A DNA stretch of 7,726 nucleotides from JBECKS01 sp040235395 (GCA_040235395.1 JBECKS010000087.1:1-7726), one strand, 5' to 3'; shown: positions 1 through 6,934, numbered from the stretch's first letter. The notes: a model not told the origin generated them from the letters alone. Made by a program: numbers and translations.

Positions 1-372
1 GTTCACTGTAATCAACGGTAAAAACACACCGAGCGCGTTATAGAGAGAAGGAATATATTTATCGAGCACCATTTCCATAATCTGAACAATGGCAGCAATC
101 ATGCCGATATAACTGAGCAAGCCTAGAAAACTTAAATCAAGTTGGCCGTATCCTGCCCAAGCCAAAGCGCCATCCTTTAATAAAAAAGTATAAAGAAGAT
201 TATTGGCTGGAACTGTAATCGCTAACACCACCACCACAGCCACACCCAAACCAATTGCTGTTTCAATTTTTTTAGAAATGGCAATGAATGTACACATCCC
301 CAGAAAGAAGGCCAAAGCCATGTTCTGGATAAAAACGGATTGTACAAACAGACTTAGATAATGTTCTAACAT
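1..372 (-). CDS. nqrE: Na+-translocating NADH:quinone reductase subunit E (partial, C-terminus outside window)
   Basis: NqrE is an integral inner-membrane subunit of the Na+-pumping NADH:ubiquinone reductase. With NqrD it forms an inverted pair of homologous subunits that hold a [2Fe-2S] centre in the membrane. I translated 124 residues from the ATG at 370-372, which begins MLEHYLSLFVQSVF as expected for the family. The segment QNMALAFFLGMCTF carries the conserved first cysteine (Cys27 here). The window ends at the residues LITVN, exactly before the expected second conserved cysteine, so that ligand cannot be checked. Family length is about 200 residues, so roughly 75 are missing at the window edge; this is not a truncation of the gene. 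It follows nqrD by 11 bp. The only ribosome-binding element is a weak AGG overlapping the nqrD stop, so translation may be coupled to nqrD. Confidence 0.96.
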   Translation of the reverse strand, partial: MLEHYLSLFVQSVFIQNMALAFFLGMCTFIAISKKIETAIGLGVAVVVVLAITVPANNLLYTFLLKDGALAWAGYGQLDLSFLGLLSYIGMIAAIVQIMEMVLDKYIPSLYNALGVFLPLITVN

Positions 373-383
373 GGGAGCAATAC

Positions 384-1061
384 CTATTTATGTGATGCTT
401 GAAGTTTAGAATGAGGCGCGATTTTAAATTCGCTTTTTTCAACTTGCTCTTTCTTGAATGAGCGTAAGCCCCAGATAATTAAACCAATGAGAAAGAAAGC
501 ACTTGGTGGAAGTAACATCAATCCATTTGGCACATACCAACCACCATCGTTTACGAGTGGAAGGATTTCAAAACCAAATAATTTTCCAGAACCTGTTAAC
601 TCACGAATCACACCCAAAGTCATTAACATGGCGCTGTAACCCAAACCATTGCCAATACCATCAAGAAAACTTTCAATCGGTGGATATTTCATCGCAAAGG
701 CTTCTGCTCTTCCCATCACGATACAGTTAGTGATGATCAAGCCAACAAAAACTGATAAGTCCTTGCTGATTGAGTAAGCATAAGCTTTCAAAATCTGGTC
801 AACCACGATGACCAAAGAAGCAATAATTGTCATCTGAACAATGATTCGAATGGAGCTAGGTATATGGTTTCGAATAGTACTCACAAAAAAGCTGGAAAAC
901 GCCGTTACCAAGGTTAAGGCAATACACATGGTAATGGTGGTTTTGAGATTACTTGTTACCGCCAATGCAGAACAGATACCAAGAATCTGCAAACCTATCG
1001 GGTTGTTGTTAAAAACCGGTCCTAGCAATAATGATTTAGCGTCTGTCTTTGTATCTGCCAC
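384..1061 (-). CDS. nqrD: Na+-translocating NADH:quinone reductase subunit D
   Basis: NqrD is the membrane partner of NqrE in the sodium-pumping NADH:quinone reductase, and the two share the intramembrane [2Fe-2S] centre. The 225-residue product is strongly hydrophobic, with about six membrane segments. It has the family blocks NNNPIGLQILGICSALAVT, RNHIPSSIRIIVQMTIIASL and LIITNCIVMGRAEAFAMK. The two conserved cysteines are Cys30 and Cys113, matching the cluster ligands known in Vibrio cholerae (about Cys29 and Cys112). The start is GTG at 1059-1061; it gives the normal family N-terminus and no nearby ATG does better. Shine-Dalgarno matching is weak (GAGAAG). The protein ends in a basic hydrophilic tail (from about residue 208) roughly 14 residues longer than my recollection of the Vibrio protein. 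The gene lies 43 bp after nqrC and 11 bp before nqrE. Confidence 0.97.
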   Translation of the reverse strand: MADTKTDAKSLLLGPVFNNNPIGLQILGICSALAVTSNLKTTITMCIALTLVTAFSSFFVSTIRNHIPSSIRIIVQMTIIASLVIVVDQILKAYAYSISKDLSVFVGLIITNCIVMGRAEAFAMKYPPIESFLDGIGNGLGYSAMLMTLGVIRELTGSGKLFGFEILPLVNDGGWYVPNGLMLLPPSAFFLIGLIIWGLRSFKKEQVEKSEFKIAPHSKLQASHK

Positions 1062-1104
1062 GTTGCTTCTCGTTTTCTCTATAGTTAAAGATTGAAGTTC
1101 ACAT

Positions 1105-1950
1105 CTACATTTCTACTTCAGCAGCTGCTTGCTCGCTTTCATCTTCTGGCGCTTGCTGACTAACATTTTCGGCAAGTATATTGGCTGCCAGTTTTTCCAG
1201 ATAAGGTTGGAAACCATTTGGCCCCAACCAGAACTGAATCAAATGATTAACACCATTACTGGTAAGCGTAGCGCCTGAAAGCGCATCCACGTAATATTGT
1301 TTATCAGTTTCATTATTTGGGTCTATACCACCTTTTTTAAGTTGGGCTTTTACTGCGCCATCGTCGCCATAAATCTGTTTTCCTGGCCATTGTGCTTTCC
1401 ATTTTGGATTATCCACTTCACCACCAAGACCAGGTGTTTCACCATGGTCATAAAAAGCCAAACCAGCCACCGTGTTCAAATCACTTTCCAAGGCAACAAA
1501 ACCATAAAGTGTTGACCAAAGACCATAACCAGAAATAGGTAGAATCAGGGTTTTTAAATTACCTTGGTCATCATTAACCAGGTAAACCTCTGCATAGCTT
1601 GCTCGACGTTTCAGCCCTGCAATGTCAATTTCAGCATCCAGTCTAACACTGGTCTTAGGGTCTTTTTTCGCCTTACGCTGGTCATAGCTAGCAATATCGA
1701 CACCTTCTGACACGTATTCACCGGTTTCAATATTCACCAGACGTTTTTCAACTTTTTTGAATTGATCAGCAACTTTTTGCCCTGGCTGCAACATACCCGC
1801 TGCCAACAAAATATTTTTCTGTTTATCGAGTAATTTATTTTTTTGTTGTTCAGGTTTTAGGTAAACAGCAGCCCCTGATACCACGATAGAGCAAACCAGA
1901 CACAGAAGAATCGCTACGATGAGCGTTTTGCTCATAGAGTCATTAGACAT
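1105..1950 (-). CDS. nqrC: Na+-translocating NADH:quinone reductase subunit C (covalent FMN subunit)
   Basis: NqrC is the subunit with a single membrane anchor and a large periplasmic domain that carries covalently bound FMN, relaying electrons within the Na+-NQR complex. Of 281 residues, about 8-31 form the N-terminal membrane segment. The FMN-binding domain follows, with the signature YDHGETPGLGGEV (residues 167-179) and the flavinylation motif DALSGATLTSNG (222-233). The FMN-bearing residue is predicted to be Thr228 of SGAT, attached in this family by the ApbE flavin transferase through a phosphoester bond. The ATG start overlaps the end of nqrB by 8 bp. A strong GAGGAGG ribosome-binding site about 10 bp upstream, inside nqrB, supports this start over Met6. 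The C-terminus has an acidic, Ala/Glu/Gln-rich tail (about 262-281), so the protein is some 24 residues longer than the Vibrio cholerae subunit as I recall it. Confidence 0.97.
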   Translation of the reverse strand: MSNDSMSKTLIVAILLCLVCSIVVSGAAVYLKPEQQKNKLLDKQKNILLAAGMLQPGQKVADQFKKVEKRLVNIETGEYVSEGVDIASYDQRKAKKDPKTSVRLDAEIDIAGLKRRASYAEVYLVNDDQGNLKTLILPISGYGLWSTLYGFVALESDLNTVAGLAFYDHGETPGLGGEVDNPKWKAQWPGKQIYGDDGAVKAQLKKGGIDPNNETDKQYYVDALSGATLTSNGVNHLIQFWLGPNGFQPYLEKLAANILAENVSQQAPEDESEQAAAEVEM

Positions 1951-3148
1951 GACGTTTTAGCCTCCTCTTGATGTTTGCCTGCACAACAAAGTGGTCAATG
2001 ATTGGTGCAAACAGGTTTGCAAAAAGAATGGCAAGCATCATGCCTTCAGGGAAAGCCGGGTTCACCACACGAATCATCACCACCATAAATCCAATCAGGA
2101 AACCAAAATACCATTTGCCCACATCGGTCATGGCGGCTGAAACTGGATCGGTTGCCATAAATACCAAACCAAACAGGAAACCACCGAGCGTTAAATGCCA
2201 GTACCAAGGCAAAGCAAACATTTCATTGGTATCGCTTCCAATGGCATTAAGCGCAAGTGAAGTAGCAAACATACCTAGAAAAACTGCCAACATGATTCGC
2301 CATGACGCAATTTTAGTAATCAACAGAAGTGCTGCACCTAAAAGTATTGCGATTGCAGACGTCTCGCCAATGGAACCCTGACCAAAGCCAATAAAAGTAT
2401 CCATCCACATGATGCCTGAATCCTGAATGGCCTTAACACCGCCTTGAGCAGCTAGACTTAAAGGCGTTGCTCCACTAAAACCATCAACAGCTGTCCAGAC
2501 AGAATCGCCTGTCATGCTTGCTGGGTAGGCAAAGAAAAGAAAAGCTCGGCCAGTTAAAGCAGGGTTTAAGAAATTCTTACCCGTACCACCAAACACTTCT
2601 TTACCAATCACAATGCCAAAGCTGATACCCAAAGCAACCTGCCATAAAGGAATCGCAGGTGGAACAATCAAGGTAAACAGTATTCCGGTTACGAAAAAGC
2701 CTTCGTTAACTTCGTGGCCACGAACAAATGCAAAAAGCCCTTCCCAGAAAAATCCCGTTAAATAAACAACAATGGCTATGGGTACGTAATACAGTGCACC
2801 AAGTAACAAGCACGCCAGTATGTTGGCGGGATCAAGCCCTAACAAAGCATTCGCAAGTTCGGCTCTCCAACCAATCACATCATACAAGCCTGTTGCGTAA
2901 GCAAGGTTGGCGTTATGACCCACATTCCACATGCCAAAGAAAATAGCCGGGAAGGTAGCAAGCCAAACCACCATCATGATGCGTTTTAAATCAATGCCAT
3001 CACGAACATGAGAAGCACCTGAAGAAACTTCACCAGGTGTATAAAGCATGGTGTCGAACATTTCATAAAAGACGTAATACTTTTCGTATTTTCCGCCTCT
3101 TTCGAAATGTGGCGCTATCTTGTCATCTATAAACTTTCTTAAAGCCAC
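1943..3148 (-). CDS. nqrB: Na+-translocating NADH:quinone reductase subunit B (covalent FMN, quinone site)
   Basis: NqrB is the largest membrane subunit of Na+-NQR. It carries one covalent FMN and riboflavin, forms part of the ubiquinone and inhibitor site, and lies on the sodium path. The 401-residue product (about 415 in Vibrio cholerae) has about ten hydrophobic segments. Family blocks include HVRDGIDLKRIMM (47-59), HEVNEGFFVTG (145-155), GKEVFGGTGKNFLNPALTGR (182-201), FMATDPVSAAMTDVGKW (330-346) and NPAFPEGMMLAILFANLFAP (363-382). The flavinylation motif is GFSGATPLS (223-231), giving Thr228 as the predicted FMN-bearing residue. The start is GTG at 3146-3148, with AGGA 7 bases upstream, and yields the normal family N-terminus ALRKFIDD. 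It follows nqrA by 22 bp and overlaps nqrC by 8 bp. One oddity is that the quinone-site motif reads TGFFWE (131-136) where I recall VGGFWE in Vibrio cholerae. Confidence 0.97.
   Translation of the reverse strand: MALRKFIDDKIAPHFERGGKYEKYYVFYEMFDTMLYTPGEVSSGASHVRDGIDLKRIMMVVWLATFPAIFFGMWNVGHNANLAYATGLYDVIGWRAELANALLGLDPANILACLLLGALYYVPIAIVVYLTGFFWEGLFAFVRGHEVNEGFFVTGILFTLIVPPAIPLWQVALGISFGIVIGKEVFGGTGKNFLNPALTGRAFLFFAYPASMTGDSVWTAVDGFSGATPLSLAAQGGVKAIQDSGIMWMDTFIGFGQGSIGETSAIAILLGAALLLITKIASWRIMLAVFLGMFATSLALNAIGSDTNEMFALPWYWHLTLGGFLFGLVFMATDPVSAAMTDVGKWYFGFLIGFMVVMIRVVNPAFPEGMMLAILFANLFAPIIDHFVVQANIKRRLKRHV
1961..1968 (-). promoter_or_regulatory. Strong ribosome-binding site for nqrC inside the end of nqrB
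   Basis: The minus strand reads AGAGGAGG here, about 10 bases before the nqrC ATG at 1948-1950. It is the best Shine-Dalgarno match in the operon and lies within the last codons of nqrB, whose stop (TAA at 1943-1945) falls just inside nqrC. The arrangement fixes the nqrC start and suggests translation coupled to nqrB. Confidence 0.8.
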
Positions 3149-3170
3149 GTCAGGTTCCTAATTAAAGTCA

Positions 3171-4523
3171 TTAACCATCAATTTCTATGGACGTTAAATT
3201 GTCACGAAGAATTGGACCGTATTCATATTTACCCGGGCACACGTAAGTACAAAGTGCCAGATCTTCTTCAACAAGTTCGAGCGCACCCAAAGCAACAGCC
3301 ATTTCGGTATCTCCTACCAAAATTGCTCTTAATAATTGTGTCGGGAGAATATCCATGGGCATGATTTCTTCATAAGTTCCAACAGGAACCATTGCTCTTG
3401 TTCCACCATTCAAGGCTGCAGTGAAATCAAAACGTTTTTTTGGATTCAATTTGCTGAAAAAAAGATTTTTTACAGAATGTCTACTCAAGTGAGGTGACAC
3501 ATGGCCCATCAAAGCAACAAACTCTCTTTTCGCTTCAGCCAGAATCACTGAAATCTGATTCACGCCATCATCAAGATAAGCAAATGCGCCTTCGGCTTTT
3601 GAACCAGAAAGTACCGAACCAACAATAATTCGACTCTTACCTTCTTTGAGTTTACCCGCACACAACTCATCGGTGCTTGCACCCACCTGTGTACGAAGCA
3701 GTTGTGGTTTTTCTACTTGAGGACCAGCAAGAGAAACCACTCTCTCAACACTTAACTTTCCTGAAGACAATGTTCTACCCAGTGCAATCAATTGCTGGTA
3801 GCCAATGCTCCAAATAATTTTCTTTTCACTCGCAGGATCAAGAAAATGGATATGGGTTCCACTTAAGCCCGCAGGGTGTTTACCACTGAATTCCTCATTC
3901 TTGATTTTTGTGCCTTGGAATTGAGGCAACTGACTTCCTGCCTTCTTACAAACATAAACACTTCCATCAGTTAAAGCTTCAACAGCGCGCAAACCTAACT
4001 CAAAGGAAGGAAGATCTTCTTTGATAATTAGCTCAGCATCAGGGCACAAAGGATTGGTATCCATGGCATTGACGAAGATTGCGGCAGGAACGCTGTTTGC
4101 TTCAGGAATCTTTCCATAAGGTCTGGCCCTGAAATAAGTCCAGGCACCTGTCTCAAGAAAATAAGACTGAAGCTGTTCACGACTTAAGGAGGCAATTTGC
4201 TCAGAGCTATATTGTTGAAAACCCAGGGCATCATCATCTTCAACATTAATCGTAATGGAATGAAAGACTCTTTTGGCTCCACGATGAATAGCCGCTACAA
4301 CACCAGAAGCAGGTGAAACGAAGTTAACACCAGGGTTCTTTTTGTCGGTGAAAAGCACTTGACCACATTTTACTTTATCGCCTTCCTGAACCAGCATGCT
4401 GGGTTTTAATCCAACAAATGTGGCTGAAGTTACCGCGACCGTGCGGATTTTGGGGCCATCAACTATGACTTGCTCAGGAGAACCTGAAATGGGGATATCA
4501 AGACCTCGTTTAATTTGAATCAT
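3171..4523 (-). CDS. nqrA: Na+-translocating NADH:quinone reductase subunit A
   Basis: NqrA is the peripheral cytoplasmic subunit of Na+-NQR. It sits against NqrB near the quinone-reducing region and is labelled by quinone-like inhibitors in other species. The 450-residue protein (about 446 in Vibrio) has no membrane segment. It opens with the family N-terminus MIQIKRGLDIPISG. It then shows a biotinyl/lipoyl-like sandwich region with VQEGDKVKCGQVLF (45-58) and the motif VSPASGVVAAIHRGAKR (69-85). It closes with ALCTYVCPGKYEYGP (423-437), containing a Cys-x3-Cys-Pro pair (Cys425, Cys429). The ATG at 4521-4523 is the natural start, although upstream Shine-Dalgarno matching is poor (GTGGAA about 9 bases away). 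It is the first gene of the nqr operon, 22 bp before nqrB, with a long non-coding stretch upstream in which its promoter should lie. Confidence 0.97.
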   Translation of the reverse strand: MIQIKRGLDIPISGSPEQVIVDGPKIRTVAVTSATFVGLKPSMLVQEGDKVKCGQVLFTDKKNPGVNFVSPASGVVAAIHRGAKRVFHSITINVEDDDALGFQQYSSEQIASLSREQLQSYFLETGAWTYFRARPYGKIPEANSVPAAIFVNAMDTNPLCPDAELIIKEDLPSFELGLRAVEALTDGSVYVCKKAGSQLPQFQGTKIKNEEFSGKHPAGLSGTHIHFLDPASEKKIIWSIGYQQLIALGRTLSSGKLSVERVVSLAGPQVEKPQLLRTQVGASTDELCAGKLKEGKSRIIVGSVLSGSKAEGAFAYLDDGVNQISVILAEAKREFVALMGHVSPHLSRHSVKNLFFSKLNPKKRFDFTAALNGGTRAMVPVGTYEEIMPMDILPTQLLRAILVGDTEMAVALGALELVEEDLALCTYVCPGKYEYGPILRDNLTSIEIDG

Positions 4524-4671
4524 CGACTGTGTTCCACTGACTCACTTGCGCTAGGGAATGCCTATTAAAAATTGACACCTGCAGCCAACCATTTCCAGAT
4601 AGAGACCCTGTTTAGAGCCCAAGAAAAAATCCGAAAATCAACAATTACAAACATCCAGAACAGATGACTAG

Positions 4672-4701
4672 CTAACTTTGTTGCAAAGTTAGGTTCTTTT
4701 T
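4672..4701 (+). terminator. Perfect 9-3-9 inverted repeat with T-run, intrinsic-terminator-like on the plus strand
   Basis: The arms CTAACTTTG (4672-4680) and CAAAGTTAG (4684-4692) are perfectly complementary around a TTG loop. On the plus strand they are followed by GTTCTTTTT (4693-4701), as in an intrinsic terminator; on the minus strand no T-run follows. The stem is AT-rich, so termination strength is uncertain. No plus-strand gene ends here, so the element is an orphan: a terminator for an unannotated plus-strand RNA, a hairpin in the nqr leader, or a binding site for a dimeric regulator. Confidence 0.5.
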
Positions 4702-4774
4702 CATTCTATGGAGTCATTCTGTTGAGATTGCGTGCAACGAAAGCCGCTAAAAAGGCACCGTTTTACGGGCGAGA

Positions 4775-4803
4775 ATTATAAGGTTCAGCGCCCTAATTTA
4801 CTA
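4775..4803 (-). promoter_or_regulatory. Candidate nqr operon promoter
   Basis: The minus strand has a perfect TATAAT at 4775-4780. The hexamer 17 bases upstream (4798-4803) is TAGTAA, a poor -35 match. Two 7-base A-tracts separated by CC (4818-4833) lie about 50-65 bases before the predicted start, where an UP element would act, and could offset the weak -35. A transcript from here would carry a leader of roughly 245 nt before nqrA. This is inferred from motifs alone. Confidence 0.4.
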
Positions 4804-4859
4804 CACCAAGCAGATGATTTTTTTGGTTTTTTTCAATTTGTGGCGAAGTTTAAGTAAAT

Positions 4860-4888
4860 GGGAAAGCCTTTGCTTGCAAAGACTTCCC
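4860..4888 (-). terminator. Imperfect hairpin after gap, probable terminator
   Basis: On the minus strand, 23 bp beyond the gap stop codon, GGGAAGTCTTTG pairs with CAAAGGCTTTCCC around a 4-base loop. Outer and inner 5-bp stems are interrupted by a small asymmetric internal loop. The following bases, ATTTACTTAA, are T-rich but not a clean U-tract, so this may be a weak or leaky terminator of the yajQ-csd-gap unit. Confidence 0.45.
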
Positions 4889-4911
4889 CCTCTTATCAAA
4901 TCATCAGTGAA

Positions 4912-6357
4912 TCAAACCTTGGGGATGACCGGGTAAGAGATACCAGCCAGCTTCTGAAGTAGACGATATACCTGAATGCTGTATCCAAATTCATTGTCAT
5001 ACCAGACATAAAGAACAACACGATTACCCGAAGCGATGGTGGACTGGGAGTCAATAACACCGGCATAACGAGAGCCCACCAGATCGGTAGATACCAGTTC
5101 AGGCGACATCGAATAGTCAATCTGCTTTTGTAAAGGAGAATGCAATGCCATGTGACGGAGGTACTCGTTCATTTCCTCAACGGTTACATCTTTTGAGAGG
5201 TTGAGATTGAGTATCGCCAGGGAGACATTCGGCGTTGGCACCCGAATCGCATTCCCGGTCAGCTTACCTTTTAACTCGGGAACTGCCTTAGCCACGGCTT
5301 TTGCAGCACCGGTATCGGTGATTACCATGTTAAGAGGAGCACTTCGACCGCGACGATGATGTTTATGATAGTTATCAATCAGGTTCTGGTCGTTGGTGTA
5401 ACTGTGAACCGTTTCCATATGACCACTTTCAATACCAAACTCATCATTCACAGCTTTTAGCACAGGAACAATTGCATTGGTGGTACAGCTAGCAGCTGAC
5501 ACGATTGCATCATTATTCACTTCATGGTCATTGACACCAAAAACGATATTCTTGATGTCGCCTTTGCCTGGAGCAGTCAAAATCACATGGCTCGCGCCCT
5601 TACATTTCAAATGCTGACCTAAACCGTCTTCATCTCTCCAGATACCTGTGTTGTCTATGATGATGGCATCTTCAATTCCATAAGAGGAGTAATCAACAGA
5701 ATCAGGGCTGTTAGAGTAAATAACCTTAATCACATTTCCATTAGCAGTAATGGTTTCTTCTGCTTCATCCACTGTAATAGTGCCCTGGAAAGAACCATGC
5801 ACAGAATCTCTTCTTAGGAGGCTAGCTCTTTTCTGCAAATCGCCTTCACCACCCCGTCTAACCACGATGGCTCTCAAATGAAGCCCATTAAACTCACTGG
5901 CTTTTTCAACCAGCAATCTAGCCATTAAACGACCAATTCGTCCAAAACCGTAAAGTACTACATCTCGCTGAACAGGAACTGGGCTATCACCTTCCTTTAA
6001 TGCATCTTTCAATTGATCATCTATGAAAGCTTTCAAATCCTTTTTGTCGGCATCTAACTTGAACATCATTGCCAGCTTACCGATATCAATTCGAGCAGGT
6101 TTCAAATCCATACCAGAAAGCAACTCAAGAATGGCAAAGGTGTCTTCTACATACAGTTCCGCCTGTTCCATTGCCCTGACAAAACGATGGGTCTTGAGGA
6201 TATTAACAACAGTACGGTTAACCAGTTGTCTGCCATAAACAGAAACCACAACATTTTTTTCACGATAAAGCTTTCCAATCATTGGAATCATGGCTTCCGC
6301 CAACGCTTCTCGTTGTGACCATTTTTTAAATACCTGACTATCTCTTTCGGAAATCAC
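4912..6357 (-). CDS. gap: Long-form glyceraldehyde-3-phosphate dehydrogenase
   Basis: This enzyme catalyses the phosphorylating oxidation of glyceraldehyde 3-phosphate to 1,3-bisphosphoglycerate, or the reverse in gluconeogenesis, in the cytoplasm. The 481-residue protein has a helical N-terminal extension of about 130 residues before a standard GAPDH core, as in Pseudomonas-type long GAPDHs. In the core, the Rossmann motif GFGRIGR is at 137-143, the active-site SAASCTTNA has catalytic Cys291, the partner His318 lies in ETVHSY, RVPTPNVS is at 372-379 and WYDNEFGYS at 452-460. The second Rossmann strand reads AIVVRRG (163-169), with arginines and no acidic residue where NAD-specific GAPDHs have Asp, so NADP(H) use is plausible. 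The start is GTG at 6355-6357, with AGAGG 5 bases upstream. It follows the cold-shock gene by 34 bp. I recall gap lying close to nqrA in Pseudomonas too. Confidence 0.95.
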   Translation of the reverse strand: MISERDSQVFKKWSQREALAEAMIPMIGKLYREKNVVVSVYGRQLVNRTVVNILKTHRFVRAMEQAELYVEDTFAILELLSGMDLKPARIDIGKLAMMFKLDADKKDLKAFIDDQLKDALKEGDSPVPVQRDVVLYGFGRIGRLMARLLVEKASEFNGLHLRAIVVRRGGEGDLQKRASLLRRDSVHGSFQGTITVDEAEETITANGNVIKVIYSNSPDSVDYSSYGIEDAIIIDNTGIWRDEDGLGQHLKCKGASHVILTAPGKGDIKNIVFGVNDHEVNNDAIVSAASCTTNAIVPVLKAVNDEFGIESGHMETVHSYTNDQNLIDNYHKHHRRGRSAPLNMVITDTGAAKAVAKAVPELKGKLTGNAIRVPTPNVSLAILNLNLSKDVTVEEMNEYLRHMALHSPLQKQIDYSMSPELVSTDLVGSRYAGVIDSQSTIASGNRVVLYVWYDNEFGYSIQVYRLLQKLAGISYPVIPKV

Positions 6358-6391
6358 AAAAACCTCTACCTTATTAAGTTAACCAAACAAA

Positions 6392-6865
6392 TCACTTCTT
6401 ACCTGAACGTCTGCCACCACGCTTTTTCACATCTTCAACGACAACTACGTCGTCAGCCTGCAAACCCTTATCGCCCAATGAAACCGTGAACTCCACCACC
6501 TGACCTTCATACAGGGAACGATGCCCCTTGCCTAAAATAGAACGGTAATGAACAAACACATCTTCACCTTGTTCCCGAGTAATGAAGCCATAACCCTTGG
6601 AACTACTGAACCATTTCACACTACCACGTTCCTTATCAGAGCCACTTGCTTCTGAAGCCACGCCAAGCGCCTGAAACAGGAACACTACCAAAGCACTCAC
6701 AATGCCATACGCTAAAATGGCAATGGGATGACTTAACCAGAATGCAGAAGAAGAAAATTGCTCAGGTTTAACACCAAACTCAACAAGAGCAACGAGAAGA
6801 AATAACGGAATGCCTAAGAGAACACTCGCAATAAACACCTTTAAATAAACGACCACTTTTTTCAC
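6392..6865 (-). CDS. Membrane-anchored cold-shock-domain protein
   Basis: The 157-residue protein combines two N-terminal membrane segments (about 6-28 and 42-67) with a C-terminal cold-shock domain (about 80-145). The domain has the nucleic-acid-binding motifs KGYGFI (RNP1, 90-95) and VFVHY (RNP2, 103-107), preceded by GSVKWF. It ends in a basic tail, GGRRSGKK. Two membrane passes with positive residues at both ends suggest that the termini and the domain face the cytoplasm. Soluble Csp proteins are about 70 residues, so this is a membrane-tethered single-stranded RNA/DNA-binding protein; its targets are unknown. The start is uncertain. A TAG stop lies directly before the GTG at 6863-6865, and a Shine-Dalgarno-like TAGGTGA overlaps that GTG, so the GTG at 6854-6856 (codon 4) may be used instead. 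The gene lies 69 bp after yajQ and 34 bp before gap. Confidence 0.85.
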   Translation of the reverse strand: MKKVVVYLKVFIASVLLGIPLFLLVALVEFGVKPEQFSSSAFWLSHPIAILAYGIVSALVVFLFQALGVASEASGSDKERGSVKWFSSSKGYGFITREQGEDVFVHYRSILGKGHRSLYEGQVVEFTVSLGDKGLQADDVVVVEDVKKRGGRRSGKK

Positions 6866-6934
6866 CTATCACACTTTTACAACACCCTGACCTGACGGTC
6901 GTGAACATCGGAACTACTGTTACAAATCCCGACT

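Larger units (their letters stand above)
4524..4911. other. Intergenic region between gap and nqrA (388 bp)
   Basis: No open frame here resembles a protein. Along the minus strand it holds, in order, the imperfect hairpin after gap (4860-4888), paired A-tracts (4818-4833), a perfect TATAAT (4775-4780), a perfect inverted repeat (4672-4692) and about 150 bases of leader with no recognised motif before nqrA. On the plus strand there is a perfect TTGACA at 4572-4577, but without a good -10 box at normal spacing, and the inverted repeat is followed by a T-rich run. I could not match any known riboswitch or regulator box by eye. Confidence 0.7.

Noticed and set aside
454..1095. Plus-strand open frames of 61, 75 and 84 codons
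   Set aside because: They are antisense to nqrD, which is intact with both cluster cysteines.
1968..2381. Plus-strand open frame of 137 codons
   Set aside because: It lies wholly antisense to nqrB, whose family motifs are unambiguous, and its product resembles no family.
4753..4770. Short hairpin followed by CCTTTTT on the minus strand (CCG-TAAAA-CGG core), considered as a terminator
   Set aside because: The stem is only about 3-5 bp with a bulge, and it lies right at the predicted transcription start, so termination is implausible.
4896..5120. Minus-strand open frame of 74 codons
   Set aside because: It overlaps the C-terminal catalytic part of gap in another frame and is a shadow.
6866..6934. 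Promoter or terminator between yajQ and the cold-shock gene
   Set aside because: Only a 4-bp stem (GACC/GGTC) and no paired -35 and -10 boxes could be found.
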